Virus record (IMG/VR): IMGVR_UViG_3300022693_000980
Span: 1 to 38,483 of that record
Direction: 5' to 3' (one strand)
DNA: 38,483 bases
Source of the DNA: a virus
In this document: one piece after another, positions 12,702 to 19,482 of the stretch
Layout of the letters: each line of letters opens with the position of its first letter
Position numbering within the stretch: position 1 is the first letter of the stretch
Made by a program: the position numbers and the translations under genes
Notes under the pieces: generated by a model
Databases searched by the model: none
What the model was told of the DNA's origin: nothing
The model's input: only the letters and a program-made list of their open reading frames with translations

Positions 12702-13094
12702 ATGCCTAGATATTCGCGTTCTTCTCTTAATAATATATCAACTTGTCATGCAAGGTTGCAAAAAGTATTTTCTAAAATAATTCAGGATTTCGACAACACG
12801 ATATTACAAGGCCATAGGAACGAGCAAGACCAAAATAAAGTCTTTGACGAAGGCAAATCCCAACTTCAATGGCCTAACGGTAATCACAACGCCACACCCT
12901 CAAATGCAGTAGACGCTATCCCTTACCCTATCGACTGGAACGACAGAGAAAGAATGTCTTACTTTGCCGGGCAAGTTATCGCCACAGGGCGAGAAATGGG
13001 AATAGAAATACGTTGGGGCGGGGATTGGGCGCAAAGTACTATTTTGTCTGATAATAGCTTTGATGACCTTGTGCACTTCGAGTTAGTCTTATGA
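12702..13094 (+). CDS. Endolysin, M15-type L-alanyl-D-glutamate peptidase
   Basis: The 130-residue protein is a complete peptidase M15C/VanY-like endolysin: GHRNEQDQNKVFDEGKSQLQWPNGNHNATPSNAVDAIPYPIDW, followed by WGGDW and DLVHFEL. Zinc ligands are likely H62, D71 and H125, with D122 or E127 in catalysis. Such enzymes cut the stem peptide of gram-negative peptidoglycan. There is no signal peptide, so release depends on the holin-like protein at 14184. A distance of 40 bases separates it from the candidate promoter. Confidence 0.88.
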   Translation: MPRYSRSSLNNISTCHARLQKVFSKIIQDFDNTILQGHRNEQDQNKVFDEGKSQLQWPNGNHNATPSNAVDAIPYPIDWNDRERMSYFAGQVIATGREMGIEIRWGGDWAQSTILSDNSFDDLVHFELVL

Positions 13095-13183
13095 TATTAC
13101 GCTGCACAAAATGCAACGAAGATAATCAGAAAAAGAATAACCTTTATTGGCCTAATTCATTTGATGATTTAGTCAACTTTTAA
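13091..13183 (+). CDS. Small CxxC peptide ending like the endolysin
   Basis: The ATG overlaps the endolysin stop (ATGA). The 30 residues read MILRCTKCNEDNQKKNNLYWPNSFDDLVNF. A Cys-x-x-Cys suggests a Com-like zinc finger start. The end, NSFDDLVNF, nearly repeats the endolysin end NSFDDLVHF. It may be a leftover from recombination between endolysin alleles rather than a functional gene. Confidence 0.4.
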   Translation: MILRCTKCNEDNQKKNNLYWPNSFDDLVNF

Positions 13184-13205
13184 ATTATCTAATTGACCCT
13201 ATTTA

Positions 13206-13214
13206 TGTTATAAT
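13206..13214 (+). promoter_or_regulatory. Extended -10 promoter
   Basis: TGTTATAAT is a perfect extended -10 element (TGn plus TATAAT) in the 70-base gap before the next gene; the -35 region is poor, as is usual for this class. The start of transcription would be near 13221. Confidence 0.5.
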
Positions 13215-13253
13215 TAAATTGCTCAATGTCGAGCTTATCAATAGGTGATAATT

Positions 13254-13532
13254 ATGAATAAAACCCTCCATAATAGAGACATATCAGGCGCTAAACAAAA
13301 TGTTAAAGATATCAATGTATTTGGCAACGGCGATCTATTTAAGTTAATCAGCAAAGCCTCATCCAAAGATGAGGGGTGGATGAAGTCAACCAAAGCAATG
13401 TATATTGATGGAGTTGGCTGCATAGTGCAGGTGACAACGCAGCAAGGTGACAATGTTGCGGAGGCACTCACTTTTGTTCCAGGGGCACGAATTGAAGGTG
13501 AGAAACAAGATCGGCGCATAGTCTCTATTTAA
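13254..13532 (+). CDS. Conserved hypothetical phage protein, 92 aa
   Basis: The ATG at 13254 has AGGTGA at good spacing (an ATG three codons upstream is less well placed). The protein (MNKTLHNRDISGAKQNVKDINVFGNGDLFKLISKASSKDEGWMKSTKAMYIDGVGCIVQVTTQQGDNVAEALTFVPGARI) resembles small phage proteins found near lysis genes, where the KSTKAM-I-GVGC-VQVTTQ-GD-VAEA segment is conserved. Biochemical role unknown. Confidence 0.65.
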   Translation: MNKTLHNRDISGAKQNVKDINVFGNGDLFKLISKASSKDEGWMKSTKAMYIDGVGCIVQVTTQQGDNVAEALTFVPGARIEGEKQDRRIVSI

Positions 13533-13582
13533 ATTTAATAGCCCGGACGGAAACTGAAGGGCTTTGAATTAGTCCGTGAATA

Positions 13583-13602
13583 GCCTCTAGGGAGGCAGGA
13601 GG
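13583..13602 (+). promoter_or_regulatory. Hairpin next to Shine-Dalgarno
   Basis: GCCTC-TAGG-GAGGC forms a perfect five-pair stem immediately before AGGAGG (13597-13602), the ribosome binding site of the 13611 gene. GCCTC could alternatively pair with GGAGGC of the Shine-Dalgarno itself, hiding it. A translational switch for the lysis cassette is possible. Confidence 0.35.
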
Positions 13603-13610
13603 CGTGTATT

Positions 13611-13811
13611 ATGCGCCGCTACCTTATTATATTGTTAGTTATCGCCACATCCCTTGTGGTACCAAGCCCTATGGTTAGGATAACAGGTCATGGAATAACA
13701 GACCATGGCATGAAAAATAAAATTATGGGAATGATTCCAGTTCAAGTTCCAGGAACAATATCAAACGAAGCATTCGGAAAGAGAATTATCCTTAATTATC
13801 AACCATATTAA
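13611..13811 (+). CDS. Small secreted or membrane-anchored protein in lysis region
   Basis: The ATG has a very strong ribosome binding site (AGGAGG, eight bases). The 66-residue protein starts MRRYLIILLVIATSLVVPSP, a short basic end and hydrophobic helix, and continues with a polar segment (HGITDHGMKNKIMGMIPVQVPG). It could be a secreted peptide or a one-TM membrane protein. Two bases separate it from the next gene. No family recognised; cassette position suggests a lysis accessory. Confidence 0.55.
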   Translation: MRRYLIILLVIATSLVVPSPMVRITGHGITDHGMKNKIMGMIPVQVPGTISNEAFGKRIILNYQPY

Positions 13812-13813
13812 AT

Positions 13814-14182
13814 ATGCTTGAACTATACGAACCTCCTGCCTATACAGCAGCAGATGTAAAGACACGTAAATTAGTTTGTAATGGTTGTGGTGCAGCCGGG
13901 GCAAAGTTTGATTTTGTTCCTGATAAAATATGGGGTTTATCAATTACCCCCGCATGTGATATCCATGATTGGATGTATCATTTTGCTAAACCGGATATTA
14001 AGGATAAAGTTAATGCAGACAGGATATATATGAATAATATGTTAAGAATAATCGAGAAAAAAGGCGGGTGGTTAAAGGGTTGTCGACGGAATAGAGCGTT
14101 ATTTTACCTTAAGATGGTTGAAAACTTTGGTGGACCTGCCTTTTGGGAAGGCAAAAATAAGCCTATATTAACAGAGCCTTAG
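13814..14182 (+). CDS. Phospholipase A2-like phage protein
   Basis: The 122-residue protein has KLVCNGCGAAGAKFDFVPDKIWGLSITPACDIHDWMYHFA. The C-x-x-H-D (C48, H51, D52) recalls the active-site His-Asp of phospholipase A2 enzymes, with C22 and C25 as possible disulphide partners. The C-terminus (RRNRALFYLKMVENFGGPAFWEGKN) is typical of a phage family found beside holin and endolysin genes. It may aid lysis by attacking host phospholipids. There is no signal sequence. The motif is visible; the enzyme activity is inferred. Confidence 0.6.
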   Translation: MLELYEPPAYTAADVKTRKLVCNGCGAAGAKFDFVPDKIWGLSITPACDIHDWMYHFAKPDIKDKVNADRIYMNNMLRIIEKKGGWLKGCRRNRALFYLKMVENFGGPAFWEGKNKPILTEP

Positions 14183-14183
14183 A

Positions 14184-14444
14184 ATGGAAAAAGAAACAGA
14201 AACAGCCAAATGGCACCTCCGCAAAGAGGTATCAATAACTCATCTCATAACAACTGTTTTTGTAATTTTCGCTGTTATGAAATTTGGTTATGACATGTCA
14301 GAGAGCGCGGCGGTTCTGGAAGAAAAAGTAAGGCAAAATACTTTTTTAATTGCTGAGTTAAAAACAGACCTAAAAAGTGACTTAAAAGGCATTCATGGCA
14401 AATTAGATAGGCTAATAGAAAGGGGGTTAGTAATAAATAACTAA
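14184..14444 (+). CDS. Holin-like protein with one TM segment
   Basis: The 86-residue protein has a charged N-terminus (MEKETETAKWHLRKEVSITHL), one TM helix (about 21-37) and a C-terminal helical coiled coil (LEEKVRQNTFLIAELKTDLKSDLKGIHGKLDRLIE). This build, with W..RKEVS..HL..T before the helix, is common in one-TM holins and holin-like proteins of gram-negative phages. It sits in the lysis cassette, one base after the PLA2-like gene, and overlaps the lipoprotein start by one base. Confidence 0.68.
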   Translation: MEKETETAKWHLRKEVSITHLITTVFVIFAVMKFGYDMSESAAVLEEKVRQNTFLIAELKTDLKSDLKGIHGKLDRLIERGLVINN

Positions 14445-14609
14445 TGAAACTATTAAATACTAAGTTAGTTATGGGTTTCTCTAAGCAGATACTACTACTA
14501 ATTTTTGCTTTATCAGTCGTTGGTTGCGCTAATAACCCCAACAGAGCGTGATGTACTTATATTGACGGTGCCGATCGTCGCAAGAGCTTTTGTAATAAAT
14601 ATAAAATAA
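14444..14609 (+). CDS. Rz1/o-spanin-like lipoprotein with a frame break at CCCC
   Basis: The start overlaps the holin-like gene. The zero frame encodes 35 residues: a signal peptide and lipobox (LLLIFALSVVGC, cysteine 28) then NNPNRA and stop. Skipping one C of the CCCC run (14537-14540) gives CANNPTERDVLILTVPIVARAFVINIK, a 54-residue lipoprotein that reads naturally and resembles short outer-membrane spanins. Either a +1 shift on the CCC proline codon, or an extra C in this sequence, is implied. Spanins fuse inner and outer membranes at lysis; no separate Rz-like partner was recognised. Confidence 0.55.
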
Positions 14610-14610
14610 T

Positions 14611-14641
14611 TTGAGCGATTTATTGTAAATAGTGTTATGCT
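14611..14641 (+). promoter_or_regulatory. Candidate promoter for the XRE-ImmA gene
   Basis: TTGAGC (14611-14616) and an extended -10 TGTTATGCT (14633-14641) at 19-base spacing lie in the otherwise featureless 14610-14712 gap. Spacing is long, so confidence is modest. A short ORF (ATG 14673, 15 codons) overlaps the ImmA start. Confidence 0.35.
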
Positions 14642-14712
14642 ACGACCTTCCAACTGAAGGTGCAATGATTCGATGATTACAGAAGACCAAGCAATAGAGC
14701 AAGACGCGGTCG

Positions 14713-15801
14713 ATGAATAATAGAGGTGTCTTAAACCCTGAAATGCTGCTTACAGCACGTAATTATAAAGGGTGCAGTCAGACTCAATTAGCGGGGAAAT
14801 GTAAAATTTCTCAAGCGTTTTATAGTAAAATAGAAAGCGGCGTGTCTATTTTAAACAGTGATGATTTATTGATTGAAAAGTTATCGTCAGAGCTTGGTTT
14901 CCCTCAATCATTTTTCTTTAAAAATGCGCGAGCATTAGGAGTTCCTGCAAGTTTTCATGAGATGTACCGGAAGCCAAAATCTGTAAGCGGCAAGAAGACA
15001 CTATCCAAAGTATCTGCTGATCTAACAATAAGAATGCTGTGCGTGTCGAAACTTCTTGATTCTATCGAGATAGAACCAGAGCTTCAATTACTGCAATATG
15101 ATGTAGAAGATTACGGAAATGATGGTGCCGCAGTTGCAAGAATGGTGAGGCTGGATTGGCTGGTTCCAGACGGGCCTATTAAAAATCTTACTGAGCTTGT
15201 TGAAAAAGCAGGAATCATAGTTTTCCCTTCATACTTTTCTGCTCCGAGGGTTGATGGCGTTACTGTGAATGTTTCCGGCTTGCCTCCAGTCATATTTCTT
15301 AATAATGTAAGCCCATCTGATCGAACACGATTTTCTCTTGCCCATGAGCTTGGCCATGTCATCATGCACAAACAAATGTCAGGAACTATGGAAGATGAAG
15401 CCAATGCTTTTGCATCGGAATTACTTATGCCAGAAAAGGAAATGAGGACAGAATTTAGTAATAGGATTGATTTGAAAGAGTTGGCAAGACTAAAGAGGAT
15501 AAGAAGAGTGTCGATGGCAGCTTTATTGTACAAGGCGAGCCATATGGGGAAACTGACTAGCAACCAATCCTCTTATCTATGTAGGCAAATATCGAAGTAT
15601 AGAGTTGATGAGCCAGAATCAAACAAATTTGAGAAAGAAGCGCCAAATACTTTAAGTAGCATATTAAAACTTTTTGTGGAGAAACTTGACTACTCGACGA
15701 AAGATTTTTCGGAGGCGTTTGACCTTTGGGATGATATGACAAAAATCGTTTTAGAAAATCTTCTGCCGCGAGAACGGAAATTAAAACTAGTCGTTGGATG
15801 A
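14713..15801 (+). CDS. XRE-family regulator fused to ImmA/IrrE metallopeptidase
   Basis: The 362-residue protein begins with an HTH_XRE domain (about 8-62: MLLTARNYKGCSQTQLAGKCKISQAFYSKIESG). A middle region follows, and then an ImmA/IrrE peptidase core with RFSLAHELGHVIMHK (HELGH near 211-215) and the downstream EANAFASELLMP helix holding the third zinc ligand. ImmA proteins cut repressors of mobile elements and set off induction, for example in ICEBs1. A separate small regulator that it might cleave is not evident next to it. It may regulate the phage, or act as one half of an HTH-peptidase defence or TA-like unit. The ribosome binding site is weak. Confidence 0.85.
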   Translation: MNNRGVLNPEMLLTARNYKGCSQTQLAGKCKISQAFYSKIESGVSILNSDDLLIEKLSSELGFPQSFFFKNARALGVPASFHEMYRKPKSVSGKKTLSKVSADLTIRMLCVSKLLDSIEIEPELQLLQYDVEDYGNDGAAVARMVRLDWLVPDGPIKNLTELVEKAGIIVFPSYFSAPRVDGVTVNVSGLPPVIFLNNVSPSDRTRFSLAHELGHVIMHKQMSGTMEDEANAFASELLMPEKEMRTEFSNRIDLKELARLKRIRRVSMAALLYKASHMGKLTSNQSSYLCRQISKYRVDEPESNKFEKEAPNTLSSILKLFVEKLDYSTKDFSEAFDLWDDMTKIVLENLLPRERKLKLVVG

Positions 15802-15832
15802 TTGATTATTACTTTTCGATATAATAAAATCC

Positions 15833-15876
15833 TTATGTCGAAAACATAGATAGAATTTGACATAAACCTATAGGTT
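15833..15876. promoter_or_regulatory. Inverted repeats between ImmA gene and 15881 gene
   Basis: TTATGTC (15833-15839) and GACATAA (15859-15865) are exact complements with a 19-base loop, and AACCTATAGGTT (15865-15876) is a perfect 12-base palindrome ending four bases before the GTG start. They could be an operator for the neighbouring XRE-type protein or an RNA structure covering the start. Confidence 0.4.
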
Positions 15877-15880
15877 AAGA

Positions 15881-16156
15881 GTGTCAGGAAATCACGCAAG
15901 AGCTTTCAAGAATAAGCAGATACGCCAAGAGGAGCTTAGGGAGAAATTAGCAGCCCAATGTGGTGTTCAGCATGCTCTTAATTTGATTGAAAAAATAGAA
16001 GGGTCAACAGAACCCTTTGACCTTCAAAAGTATAAGGCATCCTTTGACTGTAGAATGAAGCTAATAAACAAATATTTACCCGAACTCAAGGCCACTGAGA
16101 TTAGTGGGGATGTTGATAAACCATTGAGGGTTTCGCTGCTAGAGTTTGATGAGTAA
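15881..16156 (+). CDS. Conserved hypothetical phage protein, 91 aa, GTG start
   Basis: The protein (MSGNHARAFKNKQIRQEELREKLAAQCGVQHALNLIEKIEG...FDCRMKLINKYLPELKATEISGD) belongs to a widespread phage type with the pattern RQEELREKLAAQ and RMKLI.KYLP-LK-TE. Relatives are often annotated as terminase-small-like or simply hypothetical. The real terminase small subunit here is more likely the gene at 23623. GGT in the palindrome before the GTG is the only visible ribosome binding site. Confidence 0.6.
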   Translation: MSGNHARAFKNKQIRQEELREKLAAQCGVQHALNLIEKIEGSTEPFDLQKYKASFDCRMKLINKYLPELKATEISGDVDKPLRVSLLEFDE

Positions 16157-16229
16157 AATAATAGCGGTTGTCTATTCTACGCTGTTTGTCTTAGCTTTAA
16201 GTTTTGCGCTGCACTGTCTTTCTACATAA
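16149..16229 (+). CDS. Small TM peptide, 26 aa
   Basis: ATG 16149 overlaps the end of the preceding gene and encodes MSKIIAVVYSTLFVLALSFALHCLST, a single hydrophobic helix. Coupled translation is plausible. Whether it is expressed is uncertain. Confidence 0.35.
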   Translation: MSKIIAVVYSTLFVLALSFALHCLST

Positions 16230-16315
16230 GCACTTATCCACAATTTTTATTTATAATGTAACGCCATATTAGGCCAACCAAAGAAACTGTTAGACTAACA
16301 GAAAAGGAGATGATT

Positions 16316-16546
16316 ATGGCTAGACCCGAGTACGTCCATACAGATATTGAGATTGCATCAATTGCGATAGGACAACTTACCGATGTTGAAGAAGGTTTAT
16401 CAGTGTTAACCGATGATATTGAGAAATCTCTTTTAACTTTAAGAGAAATAAAGAATCGTCTTGACCGGGAAATCAGGATGTCCAGTAAATACTGGCAAGA
16501 TAATGTGGCTCGTGAGAAGCCTCTTGAGAAGAAAAGATATGAATAA
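16316..16546 (+). CDS. Small helical protein, 76 aa
   Basis: The ATG at 16316 (MARPEYVHTDIEIASIAIGQL) has AAGGAG at seven bases, while the ATG at 16310 abuts the same AAGGAG and is too close. The protein is helical and charged (ILTDDIEKSLLTLREIKNRLDREIRMSSKYWQ). No family recognised. Confidence 0.55.
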   Translation: MARPEYVHTDIEIASIAIGQLTDVEEGLSVLTDDIEKSLLTLREIKNRLDREIRMSSKYWQDNVAREKPLEKKRYE

Positions 16547-16599
16547 ATCTGACAAGGCTTTTGAGAAGTGGGATGTACTAGCACGCCCGCATGAACACC

Positions 16600-17034
16600 A
16601 TGACCACCGTTGCTTTTGACGGAGATACCCTTGCGACAGACAGTCGATGCGTAGGGGATTATATTGATGATAATGTTAAGAAGTTATTTTTGGTTGGCGA
16701 AACGTTTTATGCTGTAGCCGGTAGTCTCACGGAGGTGTTAGCCTTTATTAACTGGCGAGAGAGCGTCCACATAGATTCTGAGAAGACTAACGAGAAGCCT
16801 AATATACAGAGCGATATCAGCGTGATTGAAGTGGTTGGCGGCGATGTTTTTTTTTGGGAAAAAAATTGTGTTCATGTGCCGTGTTCCGTCCCGATTGCCA
16901 TTGGTTCTGGTGCATCCTTTGCGATGGCCGCGATGTTATGTGGCAAAACTGCAATTGAAGCAGTGGAGATTGCAAAAAAATTAGATGAGAACAGTGGCGG
17001 GGAAGTGCAGTTTGTGCGTGTAAGTGGGCACTAA
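16600..17034 (+). CDS. HslV/proteasome-like Ntn-hydrolase of phage
   Basis: From ATG 16600 the 144-residue product begins MTTVAFDGDTLATDSRCVGDYIDDNVKKLF, with VGETFYAVAGSLTEVLAFINW and IAIGSGASFAMAAMLCGKTAIEAVEIA, the signature of phage-encoded HslV/proteasome-beta-like Ntn-hydrolases. The threonine after the initiator Met would be the nucleophile once Met is removed. Such proteins are common near tail and head genes but no phage substrate is established. An ATG three codons upstream (16591) is possible, but would bury the threonine. Confidence 0.72.
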   Translation: MTTVAFDGDTLATDSRCVGDYIDDNVKKLFLVGETFYAVAGSLTEVLAFINWRESVHIDSEKTNEKPNIQSDISVIEVVGGDVFFWEKNCVHVPCSVPIAIGSGASFAMAAMLCGKTAIEAVEIAKKLDENSGGEVQFVRVSGH

Positions 17035-17136
17035 TGGATACAAAATGAAACAACACGTTATAAATCGCTACAAAAAGTGATTATTTTTAATAAATAGTCT
17101 ATATTTAGCACTAAATTATAGTGAGCACTAACTAAC
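17035..17136. promoter_or_regulatory. AT-rich leader with GAGCACTAACTAAC motif
   Basis: No gene is present. TATAGT-like elements precede GAGCACTAACTAAC (17123-17136), which directly abuts the next ATG. A one-mismatch copy, GAGCACTTACTAAC, follows the promoter before the scaffold gene at 27573-27586. Confidence 0.3.
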
Positions 17137-17526
17137 ATGGCCAAGATACCAGTAATCCGACGTGGCGAGTCGTTACCTTTTGAATTTGATAGGGGCGGGA
17201 AAAGCATTGATGGCTATGTTTGCACCATCTCCGTCAAGCAATACCCCGATGATATACCTAGCGTTAGTCGGGTGGTGGAGCCTACAGATGACGTTTGGTC
17301 TGGATTTTTAACTCATACCGAGACTGCTAGCTTAGGTATTAATGGCTTATGGATAATTCATGCAAGGCTTGTGCGATCAGAAACAGATCAAGAGGAGGCT
17401 GAGCCAGTTCGATTTAACATCTCCCAGTCTTGGGACGAAGATGAGATTATATTTGACCCAAGTTGTTTTATCACTGTGGTCGACTCCGATAGTGTCAACC
17501 ACGTTGTCCCGTCAACTGTCGTCTAA
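17137..17526 (+). CDS. Beta-rich phage structural protein
   Basis: The 129-residue protein (MAKIPVIRRGESLPFEFDRGGKSIDGYVCTISVKQYPDD..., LWIIHARLVRSETDQEEAEPVRFNISQSWD) has the IRRGESLPFEFDRGG and YVCTI.VKQ strands of a small Ig-like or adaptor fold, seen in phages just before fibre genes. It is likely a head or tail decoration or an attachment base. No normal ribosome binding site precedes the ATG; only GAGCACTAACTAAC is there. Confidence 0.5.
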   Translation: MAKIPVIRRGESLPFEFDRGGKSIDGYVCTISVKQYPDDIPSVSRVVEPTDDVWSGFLTHTETASLGINGLWIIHARLVRSETDQEEAEPVRFNISQSWDEDEIIFDPSCFITVVDSDSVNHVVPSTVV

Positions 17527-17540
17527 GGGGTATATTATTA

Positions 17541-19142
17541 ATGGCAGATTATGAGATTTTATCGTTAAATCCAACGGCTCAAGTCGAGGAGCCTACCGCG
17601 CAGATAGTCTCACCGACGGCAACAGACAGAGGTAAGTTGGTGCCAGGCGCATTAATCTCTGGCGTACCCGACTCAGCCTCAGCAGAGGGATGGTCTATTG
17701 ATACACCGTTGTATACGGCAGCAGGTGCAAAGTTACTGGTTATAAAGAACAATGGTGTCGAGCAGTTTTCAATCGATTTAAATGGGGCATTAGATGGGCA
17801 GTTATTGTCCAACGCGCCCGATGGGCCAACGTCCGTAGCTTGGACATTGGACGGGCCGGACTATACAGATGCTGGCTCAAAGTTGTTCTCGTTAAAAAAT
17901 AACGGTGTAGAGAAATTCTCCGTTGATTTAAACGGAATACCGACATTCCCTGGCAGTAGCAGCGTTGTCCCGGCCAATCAGATTGTTATTAATCAAGAGT
18001 CTGATTTTGCAAATCAGGACGCCACAACAATCACGCTCGAAAACGGCAAGGTATATTTGTTTGGCGAGAGTGTAACGACATTTAAACGATTTATAATCAA
18101 CGCCGGTGATGGTGTGACATTGACGGGTACTGGTTTGCTCGCGCCTACCCTGACGTACGCGGGTACTGGGGATATGTTTACGGTCACTGATGCTGCTTTT
18201 GAGATAATCTCGTTAAGAATGACCAGTCCACTTGCGGCACAAACATTTGTATTGACCGCGCCGAGTTCTGTCAATACACAAAGTTTTAACCTGAGTTACT
18301 GTATTTTTGAGCAAGCCAATAAGCTTGGTACGTTAACGAATCTTAATTCGATTGTTATCCGTGATATATCGTTCCAGGTACTTTTGGACGGGTTTAGTAT
18401 GATTGAGACAGGGAGTGTCGATCGGAGTTTATTTAGTTTTGCCGAGTGTATCATGGTGGGTGTTTCTGCCTCAGCAGTTTTATTTGACTTAACCGATGTT
18501 ACTTACATTAGCATTTTGTTTCGCAATGCTTCTTTATTCGCAGCTGTACCCGGGGTTGTCGGTATATCCGGATTAATTGACAGTGGTAATGTGCCCGTTG
18601 GTACTCAGGGCGGGATACAGAGTATCCAGTTTTTAGGGCAAATCACGCCCTTGGTAAATATAGATCCAATGGATTTACGTTGGGAGGTGACTGACTCATC
18701 GCCCATCTCTAATAGTACACGGTCGGTTGATGCTTATTTGAGTGCGACACAAAACGTGGTTATTGGTACACAAAGTGCTTTTGTCCCTATTGGTGGGACT
18801 AATTGGCTAACCGACGTTAATGACCGTTTTACCGTGGATACCGATGGCTTAATAACTTATGTCTCCCCTATCCCCTCTAAATGCCAGGTCTTAATGTCTT
18901 CCTCACTTGCCAAAGATGGCGGAGGAGGAGGAGAGCAGATTGATCTCGCGATAGCGATAAATGACACAGTGATTGTCAAAACGATAACCAGCACTAAAAA
19001 CTCAGATCCGTCGTCCTTAACAAGCATAGGATTATTTGACCTTAGCGAGACGGATACGATACAGGCTTACGTAACAAACCAGGATGGGACTACTGATATC
19101 GATGTATTTTCTTGCTCAGTAATTATCATCAACGGATTCTAG
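17541..19142 (+). CDS. Fibre- or spike-like surface protein, 533 aa
   Basis: The ribosome binding site is AAGGGG. The N-terminus carries two imperfect 34-residue repeats (GWSIDTPLYTAAGAKLLVIKNN..., AWTLDGPDYTDAGSKLFSLKNN...FSVDLNG), then a region with regular short strands typical of a beta-helix (residues about 150-390) and a beta-rich C-terminus (IDLAIAINDTVI, VTNQDGTTDIDVFSCSVII). Fibres with such N-terminal NNG repeats are attached to virions of several podoviruses. Receptor unknown. A GGGG run (DGGGGGEQ) hints at a flexible joint at about 456-462. Confidence 0.6.
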   Translation: MADYEILSLNPTAQVEEPTAQIVSPTATDRGKLVPGALISGVPDSASAEGWSIDTPLYTAAGAKLLVIKNNGVEQFSIDLNGALDGQLLSNAPDGPTSVAWTLDGPDYTDAGSKLFSLKNNGVEKFSVDLNGIPTFPGSSSVVPANQIVINQESDFANQDATTITLENGKVYLFGESVTTFKRFIINAGDGVTLTGTGLLAPTLTYAGTGDMFTVTDAAFEIISLRMTSPLAAQTFVLTAPSSVNTQSFNLSYCIFEQANKLGTLTNLNSIVIRDISFQVLLDGFSMIETGSVDRSLFSFAECIMVGVSASAVLFDLTDVTYISILFRNASLFAAVPGVVGISGLIDSGNVPVGTQGGIQSIQFLGQITPLVNIDPMDLRWEVTDSSPISNSTRSVDAYLSATQNVVIGTQSAFVPIGGTNWLTDVNDRFTVDTDGLITYVSPIPSKCQVLMSSSLAKDGGGGGEQIDLAIAINDTVIVKTITSTKNSDPSSLTSIGLFDLSETDTIQAYVTNQDGTTDIDVFSCSVIIINGF

Positions 19143-19152
19143 GAGGATTTAA

Positions 19153-19473
19153 ATGAGTAAAACAGAATTTGACCAATCCATTATATTTACCCTAAAAGGG
19201 CATGAGGGTTCGTATCAATCGGTACCCTTTACCGGTACATCAGCAACAAGCGCGTCGATACAGGGCGGGATAAGACCTGTGTTTGTGCTCTTGTATGCAG
19301 ACCAAAACTGCCATGTTCGTTCTGTCGACCCCGCTTCGAGTGCCGTTGCCACCGTAACAGATACGTTTTTGCCCGCCAATGTCCAGGTACATTTTTCATT
19401 CGAACCCGGGACTAAAGTGAGTGTTATTAGTGATGGGGTTGACGGTACCCTGCATGTCTCCCCGGTGTCATAA
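19153..19473 (+). CDS. Small beta-rich structural protein, 106 aa
   Basis: A perfect AGGAGG includes the previous stop, so the two are coupled. The protein (MSKTEFDQSIIFTLKGHEGSYQSVPFTGTSATSASIQGGIRPVFVLLYADQNCHVRSVDP...) is almost all short strands, as in small jelly-roll head-decoration or adaptor proteins. No specific family is recognised. Its place between two large surface proteins suggests it binds one of them to the virion. Confidence 0.5.
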   Translation: MSKTEFDQSIIFTLKGHEGSYQSVPFTGTSATSASIQGGIRPVFVLLYADQNCHVRSVDPASSAVATVTDTFLPANVQVHFSFEPGTKVSVISDGVDGTLHVSPVS

Positions 19474-19482
19474 ATAAAATAA

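Noticed and set aside
16234-16242. TTATCCACA, a perfect DnaA box
   Set aside because: A single nine-base match is expected by chance about once per few such genomes, and there are no further boxes or iterons beside it; not called an origin.
16539-16619. 26-codon ORF ending in a histidine-rich tail before the HslV-like gene
   Set aside because: No ribosome site; overlaps the next gene's start region; the NKSDKAFEKW start looks coding-like but support is thin.
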